Shown in pieces: positions 1-7,018 of a DNA stretch of 14,772 nucleotides; position 1 is the first letter of the stretch; each line of letters starts with the position of its first letter. The translations under genes were made by a program, and so were the position numbers. This DNA is from Candidatus Altarchaeales archaeon (lineage in GTDB: Archaea; Altiarchaeota; Altiarchaeia; IMC4; QMZM01), in assembly GCA_003663045.1 (NCBI GenBank), contig QMZG01000011.1:1-14772 (forward strand), given 5' to 3'. The notes under the pieces are model-generated. The model was not told the DNA's origin. It made no database searches and saw only the letters and a list, made by a program, of their open reading frames with translations.

Positions 1-1
1 G

Positions 2-232
2 ATAACGACATTGGGAAGAATGGATCTCTGCGTTCCCGACGATCTCGGAGCAAGAAAAGCGGTTTCGCATTTCTACTTTGATGGAAAACTTCAATCCGGA
101 GATACGGTTAGAGAATTTACGGAAAGATGGGGTAGGTTCAGGGGTTGGATAATCTACTATTTAATTTGCGCTTACAATATGGAAAATGGTGGTAAATCAG
201 TTTGGAAGAAAAAAGGGATGCGCACAATGTAA
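2..232 (+). CDS. DNA-3-methyladenine glycosylase (AlkA-like, HhH-GPD), C-terminal part
   Basis: The reading frame is open to the left edge, so this is the 3' end of a gene that starts outside the window. The visible protein begins near LGRMDLCVPDDLGARKA. It then has a short loop and ERWGRFRGWIIYYL, which is how AlkA/OGG-type HhH-GPD glycosylases end: an Asp-bearing 'P-x-D-D-L-G-x-R-(K/R)' segment followed by 'ERWxPxRxxxxxYL'. One Asp of the VPDDLG motif should be the catalytic residue that activates base excision. The helix-hairpin-helix itself lies outside the window. A 16-residue basic tail (NGGKSVWKKKGMRTM region) follows the fold and is not typical. Endonuclease III starts 42 bases downstream on the same strand, so the two may form a base-excision-repair unit. 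Family assignment rests on this short stretch only; substrate range cannot be judged. Confidence 0.72.
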   Translation: MTTLGRMDLCVPDDLGARKAVSHFYFDGKLQSGDTVREFTERWGRFRGWIIYYLICAYNMENGGKSVWKKKGMRTM

Positions 233-274
233 GATGAGATACATCTGTAAGGCGAGTGCTGCCAAGTGAGGAGT

Positions 275-982
275 ATGGAAACAAAACTTCAAAAGATAGT
301 ACAGATTTTATCAGAGAAATACGAAATCAACGAGTGGTGGGAGAGATATGCCCCATTTGAAACATTGGTTGGCATAATCCTTTCCCAGCGAACATACTGG
401 AAAAATGTGAGAGTCGCCACCGAAAGATTTGCTGAGAGGTTTAACTGTGCTGGAGATGTGGCAAAAGCGGATGTGGAAGAGATCGAAGAAGTTATCAAAC
501 CGGCGGGTTTATACAGGATCAGAGCCAGAAGAATTAAAAATATCGCCAAAGATTTGGTTGAAAAATACGATGGAAAATTAAATAAAATATCAAATCTTCC
601 CTATGACGAGGCAAAGAAAAAACTGACCTCAATAAAGGGAATTGGACCGAAAACCGCAGATGTCTTTTTAATGGCGATTAAAAAAGAAAGGGTTCTGCCC
701 GTTGATGTTCACATTTTCAGAATAATGAGAAGATTGGGAATAGCCGATGAAAGAGACGATTATGAAAGTTTGAGAGCGAAACTCGAATCCGAGATACCAC
801 CAGAACAAAGAACGAAAGCCCACCTGGTACTGATAGAATTTGGGAGGCGAGTTTGCGGGTCGCAGAATCCCAAATGTGAAGAATGCCCGGTCAAAAGATA
901 TTGCGAGGTTAGGAGATGGTCTCACCCGGCCGGACATAATTACGCCCGATCGCATTTAGCATACCAGTCTTTAATAATTTAA
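275..982 (+). CDS. nth: Endonuclease III-like DNA glycosylase/AP lyase with 4Fe-4S cluster
   Basis: This enzyme removes oxidised pyrimidines from DNA and nicks the resulting abasic site. The helix-hairpin-helix reads LTSIKGIGPKTADV (residues about 118-130) and includes the catalytic Lys (K126). The catalytic Asp lies in LPVDVHIFRI (D144). The iron-sulphur ligands follow the C-x6-C-x2-C-x5-C pattern at C194, C201, C204 and C210. With both Lys and Asp present, a bifunctional glycosylase/lyase is expected. The N-terminal ILSQRTYWKNV stretch also recalls the MagIII-like branch (COG2231), so the substrate is not certain. An in-frame GTG at 266 could extend the protein by three residues. I chose the ATG at 275, though the GAGG before it is unusually close. 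After the cluster there is a 25-residue tail (VRRWSHPAGH onward) that most relatives lack. Confidence 0.9.
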   Translation: METKLQKIVQILSEKYEINEWWERYAPFETLVGIILSQRTYWKNVRVATERFAERFNCAGDVAKADVEEIEEVIKPAGLYRIRARRIKNIAKDLVEKYDGKLNKISNLPYDEAKKKLTSIKGIGPKTADVFLMAIKKERVLPVDVHIFRIMRRLGIADERDDYESLRAKLESEIPPEQRTKAHLVLIEFGRRVCGSQNPKCEECPVKRYCEVRRWSHPAGHNYARSHLAYQSLII

Positions 983-1008
983 GAAGAATCAAGTATTAAC
1001 GAGCTAGA

Positions 1009-2256
1009 ATGAATAAGGAAAGACAGAACAATCTGCTGTATAGAATATCCTCTTCGGAGAATAGAGTGCGCATCTTCAGAGAGATACCGATAAATAATCG
1101 AGGCTTTGTTCTTTTGGGTTTGTCAAAGCGAATTCAACAGGAGATTATAAGTAGATTAAGTGACAGGGAATTGGTGGAACTTCTTGAATATCTGGATCCG
1201 GACGAGGTGACCGATCTGCTACAGAGCATAGATGCAAAAAGAAGGAAAAGACTCCTGGAGAAATTGGGTAAGGAGATCAGGGATAAGGTTGAATTTCTGC
1301 TCAGATTCGATCCGAGAACAGCTGCCGGTCTGATGAGTCTGGATTACGTTGAGGTAGAGAAGGATATCACCTTTGAACAACTCTCGGAGATAATAAAAAA
1401 GCATGAGAGAAGAACCGGAAAATTTCCATCTATACTTATTGTCGAGGATGGATTTTTAGCTGGGGAACTGCCTCCTCATGTCCTTGCCATAGCCAAAAGA
1501 GAGGAAAAAATAGGCAGATATATTAAGAAGATCCCATCCATTCGCTATGATAAAGACGAGAGCGAGGTTCTTGCAGTATTCAGAGGACACCCACATAATA
1601 AGATCGTGGTTCTGGACAAGGATGAAAGTATTTTGGGGATTATCTACTCTGATGATATACTTAGATTAATAAAAAAGAGGTCATTGAATAGTCTTCGTGA
1701 TTTTGCCGGTGTCAGTGAGGAGGAAAATGTTCTGGATTCTGCGCTAACAAAGGTGAGAAACAGGTATAAGTGGCTGATTATCAACCTTGCCACGGCATTT
1801 CTCGCCGCATCCGTCGTGAGCCTCTTCCAGAAAACAATCTCAAAGCTCGTTTTGCTTGCCGTCTATATGCCGATAGTTGCGGGTATGGGTGGAAATGCCG
1901 GGACTCAAACACTGGCGGTTGTTGTTAGAGGTTTAACATTAAAAGAGATCGAGTTAAAAACGGCCAGGAGGGTTATCATTAATGAAATCCTCGCTGGAGG
2001 AATAAATGGAATTATAAATGGAATCTTAGTTTCTATGGTTGCCATATTATGGAACAAGAGCCCAATGCTCGGATTAATTATCGGGCTGGCGATGGTTATT
2101 AACCTTATAATAGCTGGCTTTTTTGGCGCAATTATACCACTAATTATGAAACGATTGAGGAAGGACCCCGCTTCCTCTGCAACTATCTTTATAACAACCG
2201 CAACGGATGTCTTTGGATTTTTCGTATTTTTAGGACTGGCAACAATTATGCTGTGA
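1009..2256 (+). CDS. mgtE: MgtE-type magnesium channel/transporter
   Basis: The protein should admit Mg2+ through the cytoplasmic membrane, gated by cytoplasmic Mg2+ sensing. Domains in order: a helical MgtE N domain (about 40-120, SDRELVELLEYLDPDEVTDL), a CBS pair (about 110-225, ending in ILGIIYSDDILRL), a connecting 'plug' helix (about 226-252) and five membrane segments (about 254-415). The pore signature MPIVAGMGGNAGTQTLA is at 287-303. The last helix carries TTATDVFGFFVFLGLA, whose Asp (D400) corresponds to the conserved pore Asp of bacterial MgtE. At 415 residues it is slightly shorter than the roughly 450 of bacterial proteins. No Shine-Dalgarno site is visible. A TATA-like TTAATAATTTAA at 971-982 overlaps the end of nth, about 30 bases ahead of the start, so it may have its own promoter. 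Family call is firm; the ion could also be Co2+. Confidence 0.93.
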   Translation: MNKERQNNLLYRISSSENRVRIFREIPINNRGFVLLGLSKRIQQEIISRLSDRELVELLEYLDPDEVTDLLQSIDAKRRKRLLEKLGKEIRDKVEFLLRFDPRTAAGLMSLDYVEVEKDITFEQLSEIIKKHERRTGKFPSILIVEDGFLAGELPPHVLAIAKREEKIGRYIKKIPSIRYDKDESEVLAVFRGHPHNKIVVLDKDESILGIIYSDDILRLIKKRSLNSLRDFAGVSEEENVLDSALTKVRNRYKWLIINLATAFLAASVVSLFQKTISKLVLLAVYMPIVAGMGGNAGTQTLAVVVRGLTLKEIELKTARRVIINEILAGGINGIINGILVSMVAILWNKSPMLGLIIGLAMVINLIIAGFFGAIIPLIMKRLRKDPASSATIFITTATDVFGFFVFLGLATIML

Positions 2257-2486
2257 TTCTTGATTCCCGGGATAAAAAGTATAGAGCTGGAGGGCTTCTT
2301 ATAGAGACTCTCATCATTTATCCAAAGTGAGAAGGTGAATAAGCCTTATCCGAGGAGTTTAAGTGGCTTCTCTTCGAAGGGGGCAGAAGCCGAATTGGGC
2401 TATTTTGGGAGGGAAAGGAATATTGACATAATAACAAAAACGATGCATGTTCCTCTGCAGAGAGTTGAGGCATTCGGTAAAAATAA
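2257..2486. other. Gene-poor stretch, probable transposon debris
   Basis: No convincing gene is seen here. Short open stretches exist in two + frames but resemble no family and are broken by stops. One hairpin stands out: GGCTTCT at 2365-2371 pairs with AGAAGCC at 2385-2391, and the loop contains the self-complementary CTTCGAAG. The stretch directly precedes the IS66 transposase fragment and may be decayed sequence from the same element, but I cannot match it to upstream IS66 protein. Confidence 0.4.
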
Positions 2487-2720
2487 TTACACATTGCAAA
2501 AAGGCTCCTGAAGAACAGAGAGAACATGTTCCGATTCATAGAGATAGATGAAGTAGAGCCAGATAAGAATCGGGCGGAAAGAGGTATCAGACCTAATACA
2601 GTAGTCAGGAAAATATCCAGTTGTAACAGATCGGGGAAGGGGGCGAAAGTGAATGAAGTGATTATGGGCATTGTGGAGACCTATAAACTTCAAGATTCGC
2701 CGGGAATTCGTGTTCTCTAA
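2487..2720 (+). pseudogene. IS66-family transposase, C-terminal remnant
   Basis: The frame opens after a TAA at 2484-2486 and runs to TAA at 2718-2720. It reads LHIAKRLLKNREN, then MFRFIEIDEVEPDKNRAERG, then IRPNTVVRKISSCNRSGKGA, then VNEVIMGIVETYKLQ. This matches the C-terminal signature of IS66 transposases: 'RLLKHRExLxxFLxxxxVPPDNNxAERAxRPxVVxRKISGGxRSxxGA', then a helix ending in 'TxxLQG'. The Glu of 'AER' is the last acidic residue of the DDE triad. Everything upstream of RLLK (most of the roughly 500-residue protein, including the two catalytic Asp residues) is missing. In the conserved 'PDNN' the first Asn is Lys. The end (DSPGIRVL) replaces the usual 'GxNPxxYL'. No terminal inverted repeats were recognised. 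It is a dead fragment left by an old insertion. Confidence 0.85.
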
Positions 2721-2746
2721 GCACAGTTCCATTCATATCCATTATG

Positions 2747-2773
2747 CATCCCACAAAGGTTTAATTGTGGATG
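2747..2773. repeat. Imperfect inverted repeat upstream of the dehydrogenase
   Basis: CATC-C-CACAA on the left pairs with TTGTGGATG on the right around the loop AGGTTTAA: nine pairs with one bulged C. It sits about 115 bases upstream of the dehydrogenase start. It could be an operator, a transcript hairpin, or a leftover end of the neighbouring IS66 remnant. The sequence alone cannot separate these. Confidence 0.4.
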
Positions 2774-2852
2774 TCTATACCACAACAGAGTTTGTCCATA
2801 CCTACCATCAGCAGATAAAAGGCCACACCCAAATTTTTCCTAATCCTCACTC

Positions 2853-2863
2853 AAATTTAAATT
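2853..2863 (+). promoter_or_regulatory. TATA-like element of the dehydrogenase gene
   Basis: The AT-only block AAATTTAAATT is centred about 29 bases before the ATG at 2887. No Shine-Dalgarno motif lies between, so the transcript is probably leaderless or nearly so. This placement supports the 2887 start over an upstream in-frame GTG. Confidence 0.45.
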
Positions 2864-2886
2864 CTGCTTCTAATACTATCTGTAAA

Positions 2887-3912
2887 ATGCGTGTTGCAAT
2901 GTATTACAACAATAATGATGTGAGAATAGAAGAAATTCCCAAACCAAAAATCGGTCCCGGCGAAATTCTTGTAAAGGTAATGGCCTCTGGTATTTGTGGA
3001 AGTGATGTAATGGAGTGGTATAGGATTAAAAAAGCACCTTTGGTTTTGGGCCATGAAATTACTGGGGAAATCGTAGAGGTTGGAAGAGGTGTAGATAAAT
3101 ACAAACCTGGCGACAGAGTATTTGTATCTCATCATGTTCCCTGCAATACATGTCGTTACTGCCTGAGAGGTCATCACACAGCCTGTGAGACATTACACAA
3201 AACGAATTTTGATCCAGGTGGTTTTTCTGAATACATCAGGGTTCCAAAAATAAATGTGGATAGGGGCGTTTTCATTCTGCCAGAAGAGGTATCCTTTGAG
3301 GATGGGACATTTATCGAACCTTTAGCCTGTGTTGTGCGGGGGCAAAGACTGGCAGATATACAACCGGGCAATACCGTATTGGTTATTGGAAGTGGTATTT
3401 CCGGGATACTCCACGTGCAACTGGCTCGCGCATTGGGAGCTGGTAGGGTTGTTGCCATAGATATTAATGAGTATCGTCTTAAGATGGCGAAAAAATTCGG
3501 GGCAGATTTTGTCATAAATGCTGAAGAGAATGTACAGGGAAGATTGAAGGAGGTTAACGAAAATAGGCTCGCTGATCTCGTAATAGTTTGTACTGGGGCC
3601 GAATCGGCAGCGAGACAAGCTTTGCAATGTGTAGACAAGGGAGGCACTATCCTATTCTTTGCGGTGCCAAAGCCCGGCATCAATATCCCCATTCCAATTA
3701 ATGAATTTTGGCGTAATGAAATCACTTTAATGACTTCATACGCTGCCAGCCCATTGGATATCTCAATGGCGATAGAACTAATTCTGGCAGGTAGTGTGAA
3801 TGTGCACGATATGATCACGCATCGATTATGTTTGGCAGAGACCGGCAAGGGCTTTAAACTCGTTGCCGATGCAAGAGAATCTATCAAGGTGATTATCGAA
3901 CCACATAAATAG
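2887..3912 (+). CDS. Zinc-dependent medium-chain alcohol/polyol dehydrogenase
   Basis: This is a medium-chain dehydrogenase of the sorbitol/threonine dehydrogenase type, oxidising an alcohol with NAD(P)+. Catalytic-zinc residues lie in SGICGSDVMEWY (Cys) and VLGHEITGEIVEVG (His-Glu). The structural zinc site is CNTCRYCLRGHHTACE, four Cys spaced x2, x2 and x7. The Rossmann motif is VLVIGSGISGILHVQLARA, and the Asp of VVAIDINEYR points to NAD+. The protein starts at MRVAMYYNNNDVRIEE, as family members do. The frame stays open to 2671, but that extension covers the transposase remnant in another frame and has no family similarity. The true substrate is unknown. SAH hydrolase follows 35 bases downstream but appears to have its own promoter. 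Proximity to the IS66 fragment leaves horizontal acquisition possible but unproven. Confidence 0.9.
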   Translation: MRVAMYYNNNDVRIEEIPKPKIGPGEILVKVMASGICGSDVMEWYRIKKAPLVLGHEITGEIVEVGRGVDKYKPGDRVFVSHHVPCNTCRYCLRGHHTACETLHKTNFDPGGFSEYIRVPKINVDRGVFILPEEVSFEDGTFIEPLACVVRGQRLADIQPGNTVLVIGSGISGILHVQLARALGAGRVVAIDINEYRLKMAKKFGADFVINAEENVQGRLKEVNENRLADLVIVCTGAESAARQALQCVDKGGTILFFAVPKPGINIPIPINEFWRNEITLMTSYAASPLDISMAIELILAGSVNVHDMITHRLCLAETGKGFKLVADARESIKVIIEPHK

Positions 3913-3947
3913 GTTAAATTCAATAACTATCCAATAACTAAGACAAA
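3912..3947 (+). promoter_or_regulatory. ahcY promoter with a one-turn direct repeat
   Basis: A TATA-like GGTTAAATTC (3912-3921) is followed by two perfect copies of CAATAACTA (3921-3929 and 3932-3940). They start 11 bases apart, close to one helical turn, and end eight bases before the ATG at 3948. No Shine-Dalgarno motif is present. The repeat covers the expected transcription start, so it could bind a repressor. Function is inferred from position only. Confidence 0.4.
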
Positions 3948-5195
3948 ATGGCTTACGATGTTAAGGATATAAATCTGGCTGAAAATGGAAGATTAAAGAT
4001 AGAGTGGGCTGAATCACATATGCCCGTTCTTATGGAAATTAGAAGGGAATTCGAAAATGAAAAACCATTGGAGGGAATTCAGATCGGATTCGCACTTCAC
4101 GTTACCAAGGAAACGGCGGTTCTGGTTAGAACCCTGATGGCTGGAGGGGCAAAGATTGCCATAACGGGATGTAATCCCTTAAGTACTCAGGATGATGTGG
4201 CTGCTTCTCTGGCAAAGGAGGGGATTGATATCTATGCCTGGCGTGGAGAAACGGTGGATGAATACTACGCAAATATAAAAAAGGTTCTTGATCACAAACC
4301 CCAGATAACTATTGATGACGGAGGAGATCTGATTTTTACCATTCATAAAGAAAGACCAGAATTGATAGAGAATATCAAGGGTGGTTGTGAAGAAACCACT
4401 ACGGGAATTATGAGACTGAGGGCAATGGAAAGGGATGGAGCCTTGAAATATCCGGTGATGGATGTGAATGATGCAAAAACAAAGCATCTGTTCGACAATC
4501 GCTATGGAACGGGACAATCAACCATTGACGGAATTTTAAGGGCGACGAATGTATTAATTGCTGGAAAGAATTTTATAGTTTCTGGTTATGGGTGGTGTGG
4601 TAGAGGAATTGCCTCTAAGGCTAGGGGTATGGGGGCAAACGTCATTGTAACAGAGGTTGATCCAGTAAAGGCATTAGAAGCAGTTATGGATGGGTTCAGG
4701 GTAATGCCTATGGATAAAGCAGCTGAGCTTGGAGATATATTCGTTACTGCAACTGGAGATGTGGATGTAATAAAAGGAAGACATATAGAGCGAATGAAAA
4801 ATAATGCCATAATTGCAAACTCAGGTCACTTTAATGTAGAGATAAATATGCAGGAGTTGGAGAATCTATCAAGGGGTAAAGAGAAAATCAGGGAGAATGT
4901 GGAAAAATATACGCTAAAGAATGGTGGGAATATCTACCTGCTTGCCGAGGGTAGACTTGTAAATCTAGCTGCAGCAGAGGGTCATCCCAGTGAGGTGATG
5001 GACATGAGTTTTGCTAATCAGGCATTGGCGGTTAGATATCTAACAGAAAATAAGCTGGAACCAGGGGTTCATAAGATCCCCAAAGAAATTGACGAGGGGA
5101 TTGCCAGATTAAAGTTGAAGACTATGGGTATAGTCATTGATCAATTGAGTAAGAGACAAAAAGAGTATATAGAGAGTTGGAGTGAGGGGACATAA
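3948..5195 (+). CDS. ahcY: S-adenosylhomocysteine hydrolase (adenosylhomocysteinase)
   Basis: This cytoplasmic enzyme splits S-adenosylhomocysteine into homocysteine and adenosine (or the inosyl analogue in some methanogens), removing the inhibitory product of SAM-dependent methylation. Catalytic and substrate residues are in place: D124 in [14 protein letters not shown]149 in [12 protein letters not shown]179 and D183 in [17 protein letters not shown], and H293 in NSGHFNVE. The tightly bound NAD sits on [10 protein letters not shown] (213-221) and VIVTEVDP. At 415 residues this is the shorter archaeal/thermophile-type form without the insert of eukaryotic enzymes. The C-terminal end ([19 protein letters not shown]) lacks the classic Lys-Tyr terminus of eukaryotic enzymes, as in other archaeal forms. 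The gene ends six bases from the convergent membrane-protein gene. Confidence 0.97.
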   Translation: MAYDVKDINLAENGRLKIEWAESHMPVLMEIRREFENEKPLEGIQIGFALHVTKETAVLVRTLMAGGAKIAITGCNPLSTQDDVAASLAKEGIDIYAWRGETVDEYYANIKKVLDHKPQITIDDGGDLIFTIHKERPELIENIKGGCEETTTGIMRLRAMERDGALKYPVMDVNDAKTKHLFDNRYGTGQSTIDGILRATNVLIAGKNFIVSGYGWCGRGIASKARGMGANVIVTEVDPVKALEAVMDGFRVMPMDKAAELGDIFVTATGDVDVIKGRHIERMKNNAIIANSGHFNVEINMQELENLSRGKEKIRENVEKYTLKNGGNIYLLAEGRLVNLAAAEGHPSEVMDMSFANQALAVRYLTENKLEPGVHKIPKEIDEGIARLKLKTMGIVIDQLSKRQKEYIESWSEGT

Positions 5196-5201
5196 TACCA
5201 C

Positions 5202-5717
5202 TCATTTCCCTTTCTTTAATTTCTTTATTTCCTTTTCTATCTCACTTATCTTTGCTTCAATCTCCATCACTTTCTTTTGCTGATCCCTGACAATTTCCCT
5301 GAAGCTCTCCTCATCCAATTTTCTCTTGTGATATTTTGACTCTGCCAATTTGATTAGGTATTCAATCCTCTCCTTATTAGCCTTGAGCCTCTGCAGAAGA
5401 TGTTTTCTCTCCGCATCATTCATAGCCCTTATATCTTCAGCATTGAGTTCCATTATATATTTCTCTGCTCCCTTTTCAATAGACCCCTTTGTGAATAGTA
5501 TCGTGAATATCATAGAAACAGAAATCAGAGCAACAAGTAGAACAACCAGAATTACAAAAAGAATTAAATAGAATTGATTTAAAGTACTTATTATGTCCTT
5601 ATCCCCCTGAAAAATGAAAAAGATGAGTGCTAGGATAAATAAAAAAATGAGTATTATGAGAAACATTAGGCTTATTGAGAGATATCTCTCTGGAGATTTT
5701 ATTCTTATACCCTCCAT
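5202..5717 (-). CDS. Two-TM membrane protein with cytoplasmic coiled coil (SHOCT-like tail)
   Basis: I do not recognise a named family. Two strong membrane segments lie at about residues 13-36 (ISLMFLIILIFLFILALIFF) and 48-74. A charged helical region of about 95 residues follows, rich in Glu, Lys and Arg, ending in the coiled coil VMEIEAKISEIEKEIKKLKKGK. Inside it, YHKRKLDEESFREIVRD resembles the short 'xGxIxEEEFxxxK' helix pairs (SHOCT-like) found at the ends of many archaeal membrane proteins. The predicted arrangement is a membrane hairpin with a long cytoplasmic stalk, suited to oligomerisation or scaffolding. It starts 46 bases from csl4 on the opposite strand and probably shares its promoter region. 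The mRNA is likely leaderless, since no Shine-Dalgarno motif precedes the ATG. Confidence 0.8.
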   Translation of the reverse strand: MEGIRIKSPERYLSISLMFLIILIFLFILALIFFIFQGDKDIISTLNQFYLILFVILVVLLVALISVSMIFTILFTKGSIEKGAEKYIMELNAEDIRAMNDAERKHLLQRLKANKERIEYLIKLAESKYHKRKLDEESFREIVRDQQKKVMEIEAKISEIEKEIKKLKKGK

Positions 5718-5763
5718 AGTAAATAAATAAGAATCATTCTATAAATACCTCACTTGTGTAAAA
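5718..5763. promoter_or_regulatory. Compact bidirectional promoter between the TM-coiled-coil gene and csl4
   Basis: Only 46 bases separate the two divergent ATGs. The block CTATAAATA at 5739-5747 reads as a TATA box on either strand. Its centre (5743) is about 26 bases from the minus-strand ATG (5717) and about 21 from the plus-strand ATG (5764). A second AT block, AAATAAATA at 5721-5729, could instead serve csl4 with a leader of about 12 bases. No Shine-Dalgarno motif is present on either side. Leaderless transcription is an inference from spacing. Confidence 0.55.
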
Positions 5764-6324
5764 ATGGAAAATAAAAATATATTAATTGGGGATTATCTGG
5801 GCACTATTGAGGAATTCGTTCCAGGTGATGGGACATATGCCGAGGAGGGAAAGATTTATGCATCAAATATGGGTAAGTTAATCCTAGATAGAGAGAATCA
5901 TATTGCCAAGGTAGATGGAAAATTTCCGCTACAGTTGAAAAATGGTCAGGTAGTATTTGGGGAAGTATTAGATCTAAGAAAGAATTCTGTAACAGTAATT
6001 GTAAGAAAATTACGGGGTTTTAAAGGAGATGTGGATATAAAAACTGGACTCTTTATTTCAAACATATCTGACGAATATATAGAAAAACCACAGGATGCCT
6101 TTGCTATTGGCGACATCGTAAAGGGGATAGTGATTAAAGTGAATGCTGGCTTGGTAGACATATCCACTAAGGGAAATCTTGGCGTAGTCAAGGCATTTTG
6201 CAGGAGGTGTAGATCCCCATTGATTAAATCTCCTAAATTTCCAGCTTTATTGCTCTGCCCCTGTTGTGGAAATAAGGAAAAAAGGAAAATAGCCATTGAC
6301 TATGGGAATGTGGCTGAGCTGTGA
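5764..6324 (+). CDS. csl4: Archaeal exosome RNA-binding subunit Csl4
   Basis: Csl4 is a cap subunit of the archaeal RNA exosome. It sits on the Rrp41/Rrp42 ring, where it helps recruit RNA and partner proteins such as DnaG for 3'-5' degradation. The N-terminal domain starts ILIGDYLGTIEEFVPGDGTY and contains the typical 'G-Y-E-G' turns. The central S1 domain spans about 60-142 (GQVVFGEVLDLRKNSVTVIV through GDIVKGIVIKVNAGLVDIST). The C-terminal zinc ribbon has Cys pairs CRRC (146/149) and CPCC (165/168). Length (186 residues) fits archaeal Csl4. Many archaeal genomes place rpoL or a methyltransferase nearby, but here the next gene is an unrecognised protein 93 bases downstream with its own promoter. 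A T-rich stretch at 6325-6360 after the stop may end transcription. Confidence 0.95.
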   Translation: MENKNILIGDYLGTIEEFVPGDGTYAEEGKIYASNMGKLILDRENHIAKVDGKFPLQLKNGQVVFGEVLDLRKNSVTVIVRKLRGFKGDVDIKTGLFISNISDEYIEKPQDAFAIGDIVKGIVIKVNAGLVDISTKGNLGVVKAFCRRCRSPLIKSPKFPALLLCPCCGNKEKRKIAIDYGNVAEL

Positions 6325-6369
6325 TTTTATTCTGGGGACCTATTTGTTTATTTTTATCCATAGACTTCA

Positions 6370-6417
6370 TTATAAATAATTGATCAAGTTAATTGATCAA
6401 ATTGGACGTGGTCAAAA
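6370..6417 (+). promoter_or_regulatory. Promoter with tandem TTGATCAA palindromes
   Basis: A good archaeal TATA box (TTATAAAT, 6370-6377) is followed by two perfect copies of the 8-bp palindrome TTGATCAA (6380-6387 and 6393-6400), whose starts are 13 bases apart. They cover the stretch where the transcription start should lie (about 6400). The leader then carries ACGTGGTCA, a near match to the archaeal Shine-Dalgarno GGTGATC, just before the ATG at 6418. Placement between TATA and start is what a repressor operator would show. The binding protein is unknown. Confidence 0.6.
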
Positions 6418-6939
6418 ATGAAACATACCGTTGCTTTATGTGGGTCTTACAGTGGAGGAAATACCGAAAAATTGTTCAAGTCCCTTTCTAGGAATGGAAT
6501 ACTGCAGATGTCTCTTGTGGGGAGAGAGATTACACTCCAGGTTAGAAGTGAAAATCTAGAAGAAATTAAAAATTCCCTGAGGAAACTTGGAGTGAGTAAC
6601 TTGAGCATATTGGAATGGAAAAAGGCCGGTGTGACACTTTCCAATTCTGGAAAAGGAACCGACAATGATAGGATACTTAATATCTCGCTAATTCCATCAG
6701 CATTAGATGAAGGTCTGAGACCATTGGCATTTCTGTGTGAATTTGAAATTAATGAGAAAATTCTGAGGAAGATAGGCTCAAAGATTGAGGATATATTGAC
6801 GGATGCTGGGATAACGGATGCTATCTACACGGTACATATAAGAGAGAGGGTAGAAGAAAAGGAATTAATGGATGCCGTTACTGTAGCTACATTAAATGCT
6901 ATCTTTGATGCTGGCGGTGTTGTTAGTATTGATCAGTGA
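6418..6939 (+). CDS. Uncharacterised 173-residue protein downstream of csl4
   Basis: I do not recognise this protein. It is soluble, with no signal peptide or membrane segment. The pattern suggests two alpha/beta halves. Residues about 1-60 (MKHTVALCGSYSGGNTEKLF onward) alternate strands and helices. Residues about 85-173 include ISLIPSALDEGLRPLAFLCE and end with the helix-rich LMDAVTVATLNAIFDAGG. One Cys lies near each half (C9, C107), with no cluster of metal ligands. It is not RpoL, which often follows csl4, because the RpoL dimerisation motif is absent. The start is supported by a GTGGTCA ribosome site and a TATA box. The tandem palindromes in its promoter suggest regulated expression. 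Stop at 6939, followed by a T-run. Confidence 0.75.
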   Translation: MKHTVALCGSYSGGNTEKLFKSLSRNGILQMSLVGREITLQVRSENLEEIKNSLRKLGVSNLSILEWKKAGVTLSNSGKGTDNDRILNISLIPSALDEGLRPLAFLCEFEINEKILRKIGSKIEDILTDAGITDAIYTVHIRERVEEKELMDAVTVATLNAIFDAGGVVSIDQ

Positions 6940-7018
6940 GGCTATATATAATCCAGCTAAATATTTTTTTGGATACAACATTTTCTAAAGGGTTTGTTCT
7001 TATTTTCTCTAAAACAGA
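6940..7018 (+). terminator. T-rich convergent intergenic region
   Basis: Between two convergent stops there is a run of seven T (6964-6970) and further T-rich tracts (TTTTCT, TTGTTCTTATTTTCT). U-runs are the usual intrinsic terminator of archaeal RNA polymerase. This one would serve the + strand gene; an equivalent A-run for the minus-strand operon is weak. No hairpin is obvious. Confidence 0.45.

Noticed and set aside
2365..2391. Hairpin GGCTTCT...AGAAGCC as a structured RNA or tRNA piece
   Set aside because: The rest of the gap shows no tRNA arms, SRP or RNase P signature; a single 7-bp stem is weak.
2318..2732. Two minus-strand open frames of 117 and 81 codons in the gene-poor gap
   Set aside because: They lie opposite the transposase remnant, overlap each other, and their translations are Ser/Phe/Leu-rich shadows with no family resemblance.
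2671..2886. In-frame upstream extension of the dehydrogenase (72 codons from a GTG)
   Set aside because: It overlaps the IS66 remnant in another frame, has no similarity to the family, and the family N terminus starts at MRVAMYY (2887) behind a TATA-like block.
3174..3923. 249-codon open frame antisense to the dehydrogenase
   Set aside because: It mirrors the codons of a well-supported gene, is low in recognisable motifs and has no ribosome site or promoter of its own.
6418..6939. RpoL (RNA polymerase subunit L) expected next to csl4
   Set aside because: The protein lacks the RpoL dimerisation motif and is about twice too long.
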